From DASWJZ01 sp963739005 (lineage in GTDB: Bacteria; Pseudomonadota; Alphaproteobacteria; Rhizobiales; Afifellaceae), in NCBI GenBank assembly GCA_963739005.1, contig CAVTYQ010000007.1, positions 496,001-560,000 of the forward strand: a DNA stretch of 64,000 nucleotides. The letters run 5' to 3'. The position numbers and the translations under genes are program-made. The notes below the pieces were generated by a model that was not told the origin of the DNA, ran no database searches, and saw only the letters and a list, made by a program, of their open reading frames with translations. Of the stretch, positions 25,511-34,897 are shown piece by piece. Position 1 is the stretch's first letter, and each line of letters opens with the position of its first letter.

Positions 25511-26173
25511 TTGAGCTATTCGGTCTTCGCCTTCGACGCCTACGGCACGCTTTTCGACGTGCACGCGGCGGTGCGCCGGCATGCCGCGGCGCTCGGGCCG
25601 GATGCGGCGCGCTTCTCGGACACCTGGCGGGCGAAGCAGCTCGAATATTCCTGGGTCCGGTCGCTCGCCGGCCGCTACCGCGATTTCTGGACGCTGACGG
25701 AGGAGGCGCTCGATTTCTGCTTTGCGGCGTTTCCGTCCGCCGACCGGGGGCTGAAGGGCAAGCTCCTCGAAGCCTATCGCAAGCTCGACTGTTACCGCGA
25801 AGTTCCGGAGCTGATCCGGGCGCTGAAGCGCGAGGGTCGGCAGCTCGCCATCCTCTCGAACGGCACGCCGGAGATGCTCGAAGCGGCGGTCGCGGCAGCC
25901 GGGCTCGAAGGCTCGTTCGACGCGATCCTCTCCGTCGATACGATCCAGGCCTACAAGACGGATAAGCGCGTCTACGATCTCGTGACCACGCATTTCCGCG
26001 TCTACCCGGACGCGGTGTCGTTCCAGTCCTCGAACCGCTGGGACGTTGCCGGCGCGACCGCCTACGGCTTCCGCGCGGTCTGGATCAATCGGAGCGGCGC
26101 GCCCGACGAATACGCGGACATGGCGCCCGCTGCGGTGCTTCCGTCGCTCGAAGGGCTCTTAAGGCTCGGCTGA
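25511..26173 (+). CDS. 2-haloacid dehalogenase type HAD hydrolase
   Basis: 220 residues. I choose the TTG at 25511, with AAGGAG about nine bases before, because the conserved HAD N-terminus (SYSVFAFDAYGTLFDV) starts right there; the upstream open frame overlaps the membrane protein gene. Motif I is FDAYGTLFDV with the nucleophilic Asp near residue 8, motif II is ILSNGTPEML (about 117), the Lys is in AYKTDKRVYDL (about 150) and motif IV SSNRWDVAGATAYGF (about 172). Position IV has the SSNxWD form of L-2-haloacid dehalogenases. Natural substrate unknown. Confidence 0.9.
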   Translation: MSYSVFAFDAYGTLFDVHAAVRRHAAALGPDAARFSDTWRAKQLEYSWVRSLAGRYRDFWTLTEEALDFCFAAFPSADRGLKGKLLEAYRKLDCYREVPELIRALKREGRQLAILSNGTPEMLEAAVAAAGLEGSFDAILSVDTIQAYKTDKRVYDLVTTHFRVYPDAVSFQSSNRWDVAGATAYGFRAVWINRSGAPDEYADMAPAAVLPSLEGLLRLG

Positions 26174-26174
26174 C

Positions 26175-26756
26175 CTAGCGTTCGCCGCGCGCGATCCATT
26201 TCTCCACGACCGGCGGCTCGTAGCGTGCGAAGCGGTCGAGAATCTGCTCGGGCCGGCTCTCCACGATCAGCATGTCGCGATGCTCCTGGCGCACGAATTT
26301 TTCGCGCCGCTGGTGGTCGAGGAAGGCGATCAGCAGGTCGAAGTAGCTGCCGGCGTTCAACAGTCCGACCGGCTTCCGATGATGGCCGAGCTGCGCCCAG
26401 GTCCACACCTCGAAGACCTCCTCCAGCGTCCCCGCCCCGCCGGGAAGCGCGAGGAAGGCGTCGGAGAGGTCCGCCATCAGCGCCTTCCGCTCATGCATCG
26501 AGGCGACCTCGCGAAGCTCGCTCAGCCCCTTGTGCTCGATCTCGCGCTCGACGAGCGCGTGCGGCATCACGCCAATCACCTCGCCGCCGGCGCCAAGCGC
26601 CGCGTCGGCGAGCGCGCCCATCAGCCCGACGGAAGCGCCGCCGTAGACGAGCCTCAGCCCGCGCTCGGCGATCGTACGGCCGACCTCGTGCGCCGCTTCC
26701 GCGTAAACGCTCCGGGCGCCGGCGTTCGAGCCGCAGAAGACGCAGACGGTCCGCAT
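26175..26756 (-). CDS. LOG family protein (TIGR00730)
   Basis: 193 residues. LOG proteins hydrolyse nucleotide 5'-monophosphates such as cytokinin riboside monophosphates to the base; bacterial members are often mislabelled lysine decarboxylases. The family motif PGGAGTLEEVFEVWTWAQLG is present in part as PGGAGTLEEVFE (about residue 107). The N-terminus is VCVFCGSNAG and the nucleotide-binding VYGGASVGLMGALADAAL follows. It is last in a four-gene unit that starts with the HerA-like gene. Confidence 0.92.
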   Translation of the reverse strand: MRTVCVFCGSNAGARSVYAEAAHEVGRTIAERGLRLVYGGASVGLMGALADAALGAGGEVIGVMPHALVEREIEHKGLSELREVASMHERKALMADLSDAFLALPGGAGTLEEVFEVWTWAQLGHHRKPVGLLNAGSYFDLLIAFLDHQRREKFVRQEHRDMLIVESRPEQILDRFARYEPPVVEKWIARGER

Positions 26757-26765
26757 GCCGGCGCT

Positions 26766-27254
26766 TTAGGCCCAGCCGACGCAGTAGGGTTCGGGCTCAA
26801 GGTCGATCGACGCGTCCGTCGTCTCGGGAAACACCGTCTTGAAGGTGAAGGCGTGCGGCGTCGGGCCGTGCTCGGCGAGATGGCGGAGCCGCGTGAGCCC
26901 TTCCTCGACGGTCGGCCTGTGCCCTTCCGCCACCCACCAAAGCACCTGATACGGTCCCTCGGGCTTTGCGAACCATTCGCGCCGCCTGACCATGAAGCCG
27001 CGATGGTCGGAGCGATAGACGAAGTCGAAGAGCGCGGCGACCGACGCCCAAACGCTCATGTTGACCAGGAAGAGCGGGTTATTGTCCGGCCTGATGTCGG
27101 TGGCGTTGTTGCCCTCGCCCGTCAGCCGCCAGACGAAGCCTGGCGAAGTTTCGGCGAAAGCGTTCACGCGGTCGAGGTTGTTCATGAAGTCCGCCATGCG
27201 CGGATCGTCCGTCTCGTAAAGCACGGTTCCGACGTTCATCTGTGCGATGTGCAT
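26766..27254 (-). CDS. DUF3291 domain protein
   Basis: 162 residues, starting MHIAQMNVGTVLYETDDPRM. It shows the DUF3291 pattern: AQMNVG, FMNNLDRVNAFAETSPGFVW (key Asn and Trp residues), NMSVWASVAALFDFVYRS, HRGFMVRRREWF and VLWWVAEGHRPTVEEG. This is a dimeric ferredoxin-like alpha/beta-barrel family related to antibiotic biosynthesis monooxygenases; function unknown. Five bases separate it from the M20 peptidase gene upstream and nine from LOG downstream. Confidence 0.88.
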   Translation of the reverse strand: MHIAQMNVGTVLYETDDPRMADFMNNLDRVNAFAETSPGFVWRLTGEGNNATDIRPDNNPLFLVNMSVWASVAALFDFVYRSDHRGFMVRRREWFAKPEGPYQVLWWVAEGHRPTVEEGLTRLRHLAEHGPTPHAFTFKTVFPETTDASIDLEPEPYCVGWA

Positions 27255-27259
27255 GGGGT

Positions 27260-28646
27260 CTACTCCGCGATTGCCGCGAGGATGCGCGCCCAGGAGCGCG
27301 TCCCGCGGTGGAAGCTCGTCAGGTTGTACTTCTCGTTCGGGGAATGGATGCGGTCGTCCTCAAGCCCAAACCCGACCATGACGGCGTCCATACCGAGGAT
27401 GCGCTTGAACTGGGTGACGATCGGGATAGAGCCGCCCATCGCGATCTGCACGGCCGGGCGGCCCCATTCGTCGGAGAGCGCGCGCTGCGCCTTTCGAACC
27501 CAGGGGCTGTCGCTCGGCTGCGAGACGGCGCGGTCGCCGCCGTGGTTGAGGAAGCTCGCCTTGCAGTCGGCCGGCAGCCGCGCCTTCACGAAGGCGCGGA
27601 AATTCTCCCGGATCGCGTCGGGGTTCTGGTCGCTGACAAGGCGAAAGGAGACTTTCGCCGACGCTTTCGCCGGGATGACGGTCTTCGCGCCGTCGCCCGT
27701 GTAGCCGCCGACGATACCGTTCACCTCCGCGGTCGGGCGCGCCCAGACCTGCTCGAGCGTGGAATAGCCCTTCTCGCCCGCCGGAATCTTCGAGTCCGAT
27801 GTCGCCGAGGAAGGCCTTCTCGTCGAAGTCCAGCGACGCCCACTCGGCCTTCTGCGCGGCCGAGACTTCGGGGACGCCGTCGTAGAAATGCGGGATCGTG
27901 ACGCGGCCGTTCTCGTCGTGCAGCGCGGTCAGGATCGATACGAGCACATGGATCGGGTTGCGCGCGGCACTGCCGTAATAGCCCGAATGCAGGTCGCGGC
28001 TCGCCGCGTCGATGATGACCTCCTCATAGAGGAGCCCGCGCAGCATGGTCGTGACGGCGGGCGTCGCGCGGTTCCACATGTTGGTGTCGCAGACGAGCGC
28101 GATGTCGGCCTTCAGCTCCGCCCTGTTCTCGGTGAGGAATGGCACCATGCTCGGGCTCGCGGATTCCTCCTCGCCCTCGATGAGCACCGTGAGGTTGACC
28201 GGGAGCTTGCCAGCGACCGCCGTCCAGGCGCGCGCCGCCTCGACGAAGGTCATGAGCTGGCCCTTGTCGTCGTCGGCGCCGCGCCCGACGATCTGCTTCT
28301 CGCCTTTCACGTCTACGACCGCCGGATCGAAGGGATCGCGGTCCCAGAGCGACACCGGGTCGACCGGCTGCACGTCGTAGTGCCCGTAGAAGAGCACGTG
28401 CGGCGCCCCGTCGCCGGCGCCGCGATAGTGGCCGACCACCATCGGATGGCCGATCGTATTGCGCACGCTCGCCTCGATGCCGATGTCGTTCAGAAGGCGC
28501 GCGCAGAAATTCGCGCCCTCGCGGCAATCCTTTTTGTAGTGCGGGTCGGCGGAGATCGACTTGATGCGCAGAAGCGCGAAGAGCCGTTCGAGGCTCTTGT
28601 CGAGATCGGCGTCGACGCGCGCGAGAACCTTTTCCGTCTGGGCCAT
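27260..28646 (-). pseudogene. M20 family dipeptidase with one +1 frameshift
   Basis: Zinc-dependent metallopeptidase of the ArgE/DapE/CPG2 group, cytoplasmic, 461 residues if one base at about 27788 is removed (an extra C on the + strand). The first frame carries the metal site: FYGHYDVQP, VGRGADDDKGQLMTF, LIEGEEESASPSM and VCDTNMWNRATPA, up to GDIGLED. The second frame continues VNGIVGGYTGDGAKTVIPAKA, SFRLVSDQNP, AMGGSIPIVTQF and ends with the last metal-ligand His in HSPNEKYNL. Conservation is full on both sides. Either a new mutation or a sequencing error. Confidence 0.88.
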
Positions 28647-28650
28647 GTTC

Positions 28651-30210
28651 CTACCGTCTCAAAGAGCCAAGAATGCCGCGTACCAGCTCGCGGCCCAACG
28701 AGCTGCCGACGGAGCGCACGACAGATTTGACGGCAGCCTCCGCGACACTCTGGCGCCGCGAATTGCCGCCGCCGAGGATTTGGCCGAGCAGGCCGCCGCC
28801 ACTATTTTCCGGCTCCCGTGCCCGCTGCGAGGAGCGCGAAGATGGTGCCCGACGGCCCGGCTCCGCGTCCTCTTCCTGTGCGCGGGAGGCCGCAGGTGCG
28901 TTCGGCGCCGCGCGCTTTTTCAGGATCTCGTAGGCGGATTCGCGATCGAGCACGTTGTCGTATTTGATGCCGACCGGGCTCGCCGCGATCAACGCGCGCC
29001 GCTCGCTGTCGGCGATCGGGCCAAGCCGCGACGACGGCGGTCGGATCAGGGTGCGTTCCACGACGCTCGGCACGCCGCCTGGCCCGAGCGTCGAGACGAG
29101 TGCCTCGCCGATTCCAAGGTTGGTGATCGCGTCGGAAACCTTGAATGCCGGATTGGGGCGGAATGTGTCGGCGGCAGTTTCCACCGCACGCTGCTCGCGC
29201 GGCGTATAGGCGCGAAGCGCGTGCTGCACGCGGTTGCCGAGCTGGGCAAGCACGCTTTCCGGTATGTCCATCGGGTTCTGCGTGACGAGAAAGACGCCGA
29301 CGCCTTTCGAGCGGATCAGCTTCACCACCTGCTCGACCTTCTCGATCAGCGCCTTCGGCGCCTCGGCGAAGAGCAGGTGCGCTTCGTCGAAGAAGAAGAC
29401 GAGCCGCGGCTTCTCCGGGTCGCCGACTTCGGGCAGGACCTCGAAGAGGTCCGACATGAGCCATAGGAGAAAGGTCGAATAGAGCCGCGGCGACTGCATC
29501 AGCTTGTCGGCGGCAAGAACGCTGACGACCCCGCGCCCGTCGGAATTGACGCGCATGACGTCGGAGATTTCGAGCGCCGGCTCTCCGAAGAATTCGGCCC
29601 CGCCCTGCTCTTCGAGCACGAGGAGCTGCCGCTGGATGGTGCCGACCGACGCCTTCGTCACGTTGCCGTATTCGCCCGAAAGCTCCTGCGCGCGCTCCGC
29701 CATGTTGGCGAGGAGCGCCTGCAGATCCTTCAGGTCGAGGAGGAGAAGGTGCTCTTCGTCGGCAAGCTTGAAGGCGATGTTGAGCACGCCCTCTTGCGTC
29801 GGATTGAGGTCCATCAGCCGGGAGAGAAGAAGCGGCCCCATCTCCGAGATGGTTGCGCGGATGCGGTGCCCCTTTTCGCCGAAGAGGTCCCAGAAGATCG
29901 CCGGCGTGGCGGCGAGCTTGTATTCCTCCGAGAACCCGATGTCGGCCGCGCGCTTCTGCAGGAAGTCCTTCGCTTCGCCGGTCGCCGCGATGCCGGAAAG
30001 GTCGCCCTTCACGTCGGCGGTGAAGACCGGGACGCCGGCGGCGGAGAAGCCTTCGGCGAGAACCTGCAGCGAAACGGTCTTGCCGGTGCCGGTCGCGCCG
30101 GTGACGAGACCGTGCCGGTTGGCGAATTTCAGGTCCAGATATTGCGGGTCACCGAGGCTGTCGTCGGCGTGCCGGCTGGTCCCGAGATAGATGGCGCCGT
30201 TCTTGAGCAA
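28651..30210 (-). CDS. HerA-like ATPase (DUF853, YjgR type)
   Basis: 519 residues. Start is TTG 30210 after GGAGAGGAC. A RecA-fold DNA-translocase-like ATPase: Walker A GATGTGKTVSLQ (about residue 38), VFTADVKGDLSG, the Walker B stretch RLVFFFDEAHLLFAEAP (about 272) and VGVFLVTQNPMDIPESVLAQ. The last 100 residues are Arg/Gly-rich and predicted disordered. Bacterial DUF853 proteins are not the archaeal repair HerA; their role is unknown. It heads a tight operon with M20 peptidase, DUF3291 and LOG genes (gaps 4, 5 and 9 bases). Confidence 0.92.
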   Translation of the reverse strand: MLKNGAIYLGTSRHADDSLGDPQYLDLKFANRHGLVTGATGTGKTVSLQVLAEGFSAAGVPVFTADVKGDLSGIAATGEAKDFLQKRAADIGFSEEYKLAATPAIFWDLFGEKGHRIRATISEMGPLLLSRLMDLNPTQEGVLNIAFKLADEEHLLLLDLKDLQALLANMAERAQELSGEYGNVTKASVGTIQRQLLVLEEQGGAEFFGEPALEISDVMRVNSDGRGVVSVLAADKLMQSPRLYSTFLLWLMSDLFEVLPEVGDPEKPRLVFFFDEAHLLFAEAPKALIEKVEQVVKLIRSKGVGVFLVTQNPMDIPESVLAQLGNRVQHALRAYTPREQRAVETAADTFRPNPAFKVSDAITNLGIGEALVSTLGPGGVPSVVERTLIRPPSSRLGPIADSERRALIAASPVGIKYDNVLDRESAYEILKKRAAPNAPAASRAQEEDAEPGRRAPSSRSSQRAREPENSGGGLLGQILGGGNSRRQSVAEAAVKSVVRSVGSSLGRELVRGILGSLRR

Positions 30211-30337
30211 AAGTCCTCTCCGCGCATGAAGCGGCCCTTATAGTGGCGGGGTAGCCTGCCGACAATCAGGCCGCCCCGGCGGCCTTGCGTTTCCGGCGAA
30301 CTCCGCTCAGTTAGGCGAATTCGAAGAGGAGAGCCCG

Positions 30338-30718
30338 ATGGAAGAGCTGATCTCGCGGATCGTCGCAAAAGCCGGTGTCGACGAGCACACGGCGCGGGCG
30401 GCCGTCCGCATCATCCTCACGTTCCTCTATCAGCAGGGCGACAGCGGGAAGGTCTCCGAACTTGCCGCCAAGATTCCCGGTGCCGCGGAATACATCGAGT
30501 CCGGCGACGAGGATTCCGCCGCGACGCTCGGCGGCCTCGGCGGACTGATGGGTGGCGGCACCATGGCGGTGCTCGGCAAGCTGCAAGGCATCGGGCTCGG
30601 CATGGGGCAGATCCAGAGCGTTACGCAGGAGACCGTCGGCTTCGCGCGCGAAAAGGCGGGCGATGCCGTCATCAATGATATCGTCGCGTCTATCCCGGGC
30701 CTCGGCCAGTTCGTCTGA
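30338..30718 (+). CDS. DUF2267 domain protein
   Basis: 126 residues, ATG after GAGGAGAGCCCG. It opens with the short DUF2267-like helical unit (ELISRIVAKAGVDEHTARAAVRIILTFLY), followed by a Gly-rich linker TLGGLGGLMGGG and a helical C-terminus VTQETVGFAREKAGDAVINDI. Soluble, no signal peptide. Rhizobial homologues are found as stand-alone genes with no assigned function. Confidence 0.82.
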   Translation: MEELISRIVAKAGVDEHTARAAVRIILTFLYQQGDSGKVSELAAKIPGAAEYIESGDEDSAATLGGLGGLMGGGTMAVLGKLQGIGLGMGQIQSVTQETVGFAREKAGDAVINDIVASIPGLGQFV

Positions 30719-30816
30719 AGCATTTTTGCCACGCTTCGCCCGCCTGGCGTGAGCCCGTCTAGCAGCACGTCGGCGTCTGTCTTAGGAAGACGGGGACGGG
30801 TCTGGAGGCGGCGGCA

Positions 30817-31227
30817 ATGGCGTCCTATTCGATCGCCGAAGTGCGAACGATTCCGCCATTCTACGCGGGGAAGCTGAAGGCGGCCGGCATAAAGTCGACG
30901 ACCAAGCTGCTTGCGCGCGCGGCCACGCCGAGACTGCGCAAGGCGCTTTCCGAATCCACGGAAATCCCGACGCCGCTCATCCTCGATTGGGCGAATATCG
31001 CCGACCTGACGCGGGTCTCCGGCATCGCGATCGAGTATGCGGAGCTGCTCGTCGCCGCGGGCGTCGACACGGTCAAGGATCTGAGCCGCCGGAACGCCGC
31101 CAATCTCGTCGCGCGGATGACGGAGATCAACCGGCGCAAGCAGCGCGTTCGCGTGCTCCCGACCGAGAAGCGTGTGACCCAGTGGATCGGCAAGGCGAAG
31201 AAGCTCTCCCCCGGCATGGACTATTAA
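30817..31227 (+). CDS. DUF4332 helix-hairpin-helix protein
   Basis: 136 residues, ATG after GGAGGCGGCA. Two helix-hairpin-helix-like units typical of DUF4332: residues 12-60 (PPFYAGKLKAAGIKSTTKLLARA) and 66-115 (ADLTRVSGIAIEYAELLVAAGVDTVKDLS). This resembles DNA-binding HhH repeats in polymerases and the alternative name is a Pol beta-like clamp. It is followed by RKQRVRVLPTEKRVTQWIGKAKKL. Function unknown. It lies 55 bases upstream of mutA, with no obvious shared promoter. Confidence 0.85.
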   Translation: MASYSIAEVRTIPPFYAGKLKAAGIKSTTKLLARAATPRLRKALSESTEIPTPLILDWANIADLTRVSGIAIEYAELLVAAGVDTVKDLSRRNAANLVARMTEINRRKQRVRVLPTEKRVTQWIGKAKKLSPGMDY

Positions 31228-31282
31228 GGGCGGAAGCCCGCCTGCCTTGCCGCGTGCGGCGGGTGGACATACAAGCGGCGGC

Positions 31283-32671
31283 ATGGCCGATACGGAACCC
31301 CAATCGGCGACCGTCGCGACGCCCGGCATCGCGGATTGGCGGAAGCTCGTCGAAAAGGCGCTGAAGGGCCGCGACCCGGAGAGCCTCAGTTCGCGCACGC
31401 GCGACGGGATCGCGGTCGAGCCGCTCTATGCGCGCCGGCGGGACGTCCGACCGTTCCCCGGACGTGCCCCGCGCCCGTGGTCGGTCGTGCAAGCGGTCGA
31501 CGATCCGGACCCCGACCGCGCCAATTCGCAGGCGCGGGAAGATCTGGCCGGCGGCGCGACCGGCCTTTCTCTCCGCTTCGCCGGGTCGCCGACCGGCGGC
31601 GGCTTTGGCCTGCCGACGAGCGAAGCCGCGCTCGCCGTGGCGCTCGACGGCGCCGACCTTGCCAAGGCCCAGTTGAGACTCGAGCCGCATGCCGGCGTTC
31701 TCCGTTCGGTGGCCTGGCTTCAGACGCTGGTCGCGAAAAGCGGCGTCGCACCCGAGCTGACCAGGATCGCCTTCGGGCTCGACCCGGTGGCGGCTCTCAA
31801 CGGCGTCGCGCCGGATGCGAAGGAATTCGCCGTGCGCTTCATTGCGCTTCGCGCGCTGCGCTTCCGCGGGCCGCTCGCGACGCTTGACGCGCGCCCCTAT
31901 CACGAAGCCGGGGCGAGCGAAGCGCAGGAGCTTGCCGGCGTTCTCGCCGCGGCGGCGTGGTGGCTCCGCGCGCTCGTCGATTCCGGCGAGGATTCGACCG
32001 ACGCCCTCCCCTTCTTCTGCGCGTCAATCGCTGTCGATCGCGACGTACTTCTGTCGATCGCCAAGCTGCGTGCGCTGAGACTGCTCTGGGCGCGGCTTCA
32101 GGAGCTTTGCGGCGCGTCGAAAACGCCGCTTCACGTGCATGCCGAAACAAGCCGGCGCATGCTGACCCGCGCCGATGTCCCGACCAATCTCCTGCGCAAC
32201 ACCGTCGCCGCTTTCGCCGGCGCGGTCGGCGGCGCGGACGCGATCACCGTCCTGCCCCACACGTCCGCCCTCGGGCTTGCGGACACCGGCGCGCGTGCTC
32301 TTGCGCGAAACATCCAGCATCTCCTGATCGAGGAGTCGCATCTTTATGTCCTGGGTGATCCCGCCGCCGGGTCGGGTTCGCTCGAAGCGCTCACCGACGC
32401 GCTTTGCCTGCGCGCCTGGGCGGAATTTCAGGCAATCGAAAGCGAAGGCGGCATCATCGCGAGCCTTCAGGCCGGTGCCTTCCAGGGCCGAATTGCGAAA
32501 GAGCGCGCGGCGCTCGTGGATGCCGTCGCGAGCGGCTCAGCGCCGCTCGTTGGCGCGACGATCCATGCACTCGACGATGCCATGTCGGAGATGACGGAGC
32601 CTCCCTACCCGGTCACGCTCGCAGGCCTCGAACCGCTCAGCCTCGAAGCTTCCGCCAAGGCGGCTGCGTGA
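31283..32671 (+). CDS. mutA: Methylmalonyl-CoA mutase small (beta) subunit
   Basis: 462 residues from ATG 31283. Non-catalytic partner of the B12-dependent mutase that converts methylmalonyl-CoA to succinyl-CoA in propionate and branched-chain amino acid breakdown. Like other small subunits it retains the TIM-barrel (DWRKLVEKALKGRDPESL, EPLYARRRDVRPFPGR, LPFFCASIAVDRDVLLSIAKLRAL, HVHAETSRRMLTRADVPTNLLRN) but has no DxHxxG cobalamin motif in its shortened C-terminus. It overlaps the start of the large subunit gene (TGATG). Confidence 0.92.
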   Translation: MADTEPQSATVATPGIADWRKLVEKALKGRDPESLSSRTRDGIAVEPLYARRRDVRPFPGRAPRPWSVVQAVDDPDPDRANSQAREDLAGGATGLSLRFAGSPTGGGFGLPTSEAALAVALDGADLAKAQLRLEPHAGVLRSVAWLQTLVAKSGVAPELTRIAFGLDPVAALNGVAPDAKEFAVRFIALRALRFRGPLATLDARPYHEAGASEAQELAGVLAAAAWWLRALVDSGEDSTDALPFFCASIAVDRDVLLSIAKLRALRLLWARLQELCGASKTPLHVHAETSRRMLTRADVPTNLLRNTVAAFAGAVGGADAITVLPHTSALGLADTGARALARNIQHLLIEESHLYVLGDPAAGSGSLEALTDALCLRAWAEFQAIESEGGIIASLQAGAFQGRIAKERAALVDAVASGSAPLVGATIHALDDAMSEMTEPPYPVTLAGLEPLSLEASAKAAA

Positions 32672-34830
32672 TGCGGGTCCCCGATTTCGCACGTAAGGCT
32701 TGGCGGCGGCCTGACATCGCGCCCGCGGCCTCGGCCGGGCCGGCGTGGACCGCGCCGGAAGGCATCGCGATCAAATCCGCCTATGACGCAGGCGACGTCG
32801 ACGGCCTCCCCGCCATCGACGGCGCGCCGGGGCTGCCTCCCTATCTCCGCGGCCCCTACCCCACGATGTACGTCGAGCGGCCGTGGACGATCCGGCAGTA
32901 CGCGGGCTTCTCGACCGCACGCGACTCCAACGCCTTCTACCGCCGCAATCTCGCCGCGGGTCAGAAGGGCCTTTCCGTCGCCTTCGATCTGCCGACGCAC
33001 CGCGGCTACGACTCCGACGATCCGCGCGTCGCCGGCGACGTCGGCATGGCCGGCGTCGCGATCGATTCCATCCTCGACATGGAGGAGCTTTTCGCCGGCA
33101 TCCCGCTCGGCGAGATGACGGTGTCGATGACGATGAACGGCGCGGTGCTGCCGATCATGGCGCTCTACATCGTCGCGGCGGAGCGGCAGGGCGTGAAGCC
33201 GGAGGCGCTCGCCGGGACTATCCAGAACGACATCCTGAAGGAGTTTCTGGTCCGCAACACCTACATCTACCCGCCGCGGCCTTCGATGCGGATCGTCGCC
33301 GACATCTTCGCCTACGCGGCGGAGACGATGCCGCGATTCAACCCGATCTCCGTCTCCGGCTATCACGTGCAGGAAGCGGGCGCGACGGCGGACATCGAGC
33401 TCGCTTATACGCTCGCCGACGGGCTCGACTATGTGCGCGCCGGGATCGCCGCCGGCCTCCCGATTGACCGCTTCGCGCCGCGCCTTTCTTTCTTCTTCGG
33501 CATCGGCATGAGCTTCTTCATGGAGGTCGCGAAGCTTCGCGCCGCGCGGCTTCTTTGGGCGGAACTGGTGACCGAGAAGTTCAACCCGGCCGATCCGCGC
33601 TCGGCTATGCTGCGCACGCATTGCCAGACCTCCGGCTGGTCGCTGACGGCGCAGGACGTCTTCAACAATGTCGGCCGCACCATGATCGAGGCGCTGGCGG
33701 CGACCTTCGGCGGAACGCAGTCGCTTCACACCAACGCGCTCGACGAGGCGCTGGCGCTGCCGACGGATTTCTCCGCGCGCATCGCGCGGAACACACAGCT
33801 GGTGCTGGCACTCGAATCCGGCATGACGCGCGTCATCGATCCGTGGGGCGGCTCCTACTTCGTCGAGCGGCTGACGGCCGACCTCGTCGCGCGCGCCCGC
33901 GCGCATATCGCGGAGGTCGAGGCGCTCGGCGGCATGGCGCGGGCGATCGAGACCGGTCTGCCGCAGGAGAGGATCGAGGAATCGGCCGCCAAGGTGCAGG
34001 CGTGGATCGACACGGGGCGCGAAGTCATCGTCGGCGTCAACCGCTACCGGAGCCGCGACGCGGCCGAGGTCGAGGTCCGCAAGGTCGACAACGCCGCCGT
34101 CCGCGCCGAGCAGATCGCCAAGCTCGAAAGGCTCAGGCGCGAGCGCGACGAAGCGAAGACGCAAGGCGCGCTCGCGGCGCTCTCCGAGGCGGCCCGCGGC
34201 AGCGCCAACCTTCTTGCCGCCGCGGTCGAAGCGGCGCGCGCCGGCGCGAGCGTCGGCGAGATGAGTCTGGCGCTCGAGCGCGCCTTCGGCCGCCATGTCG
34301 CCGAGGCGCGCACGCCATCCGGCGTCTACCGGCGCGAGATCGACCCCGAAAACGACGCCGTCCGCCGCGTCGTCGCTATGACGGCCGACTTCGCGCGCAA
34401 CGAAGGGCGGCGGCCAAAGATCCTGGTCGCCAAGATGGGACAGGACGGTCACGACCGCGGGCAGAAGGTGATCGCCTCCGGTTTCGCCGATCTCGGCTTC
34501 GACGTCGACGTCGGCCCGCTCTTCGCGACGCCGGAGGAAGCGGCACGCCGCGCGGTCGCGCATGACGTCCACGTCGTCGGTGTCTCGACGCTCGCCGCCG
34601 GCCATCTGACCCATGTGCCGGCGCTCCGCCGGGCGCTCGATGACGCGGGGCGCGCGGACATCGTGATCGTCGTCGGCGGCGTGGTGCCGCCGCAGGACTA
34701 TGGCGCGCTCGACGAGGCCGGCGCGGCGGTCATCTTTCCGCCCGGCACCGCCGTCACCGAGGCGGCCGAAAAGCTGCTCGACGCGCTCAACCGGAAGCTC
34801 GGCTACGCACAGCGCACGGCGGCGGAATAG
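32671..34830 (+). CDS. scpA: Methylmalonyl-CoA mutase large (alpha) subunit
   Basis: 719 residues from ATG 32671, overlapping the mutA stop by one base; the open frame to 32404 is the shadow of mutA. The catalytic TIM-barrel shows YPTMYVERPWTIRQYAGFSTA, the radical-controlling region RPSMRIVADIFAYA and TSGWSLTAQDVFNN, and GGTQSLHTNALDEALALP. The C-terminal B12 domain has the axial-His motif GQDGHDRGQKVIASGF (about residue 590) and VVGGVVPPQDY. Complete. No meaB/argK chaperone or epimerase gene lies in the window. Confidence 0.96.
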   Translation: MRVPDFARKAWRRPDIAPAASAGPAWTAPEGIAIKSAYDAGDVDGLPAIDGAPGLPPYLRGPYPTMYVERPWTIRQYAGFSTARDSNAFYRRNLAAGQKGLSVAFDLPTHRGYDSDDPRVAGDVGMAGVAIDSILDMEELFAGIPLGEMTVSMTMNGAVLPIMALYIVAAERQGVKPEALAGTIQNDILKEFLVRNTYIYPPRPSMRIVADIFAYAAETMPRFNPISVSGYHVQEAGATADIELAYTLADGLDYVRAGIAAGLPIDRFAPRLSFFFGIGMSFFMEVAKLRAARLLWAELVTEKFNPADPRSAMLRTHCQTSGWSLTAQDVFNNVGRTMIEALAATFGGTQSLHTNALDEALALPTDFSARIARNTQLVLALESGMTRVIDPWGGSYFVERLTADLVARARAHIAEVEALGGMARAIETGLPQERIEESAAKVQAWIDTGREVIVGVNRYRSRDAAEVEVRKVDNAAVRAEQIAKLERLRRERDEAKTQGALAALSEAARGSANLLAAAVEAARAGASVGEMSLALERAFGRHVAEARTPSGVYRREIDPENDAVRRVVAMTADFARNEGRRPKILVAKMGQDGHDRGQKVIASGFADLGFDVDVGPLFATPEEAARRAVAHDVHVVGVSTLAAGHLTHVPALRRALDDAGRADIVIVVGGVVPPQDYGALDEAGAAVIFPPGTAVTEAAEKLLDALNRKLGYAQRTAAE

Positions 34831-34897
34831 CGCTTTCGCCGCGGCGGCCTTCCCAGATTAACGCGGCGGTATGCACCTCACCGTTAGAAATCGGCGT

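Noticed and set aside
30817..32671. A cobalamin riboswitch ahead of the B12-dependent mutase genes
   Set aside because: Only 55 bases separate DUF4332 from mutA and no B12-box-like sequence or long structured leader is visible.
32605..34614. A 669-codon minus-strand frame
   Set aside because: Antisense shadow of the methylmalonyl-CoA mutase large subunit; Arg/Asp/His-rich with no recognisable family.
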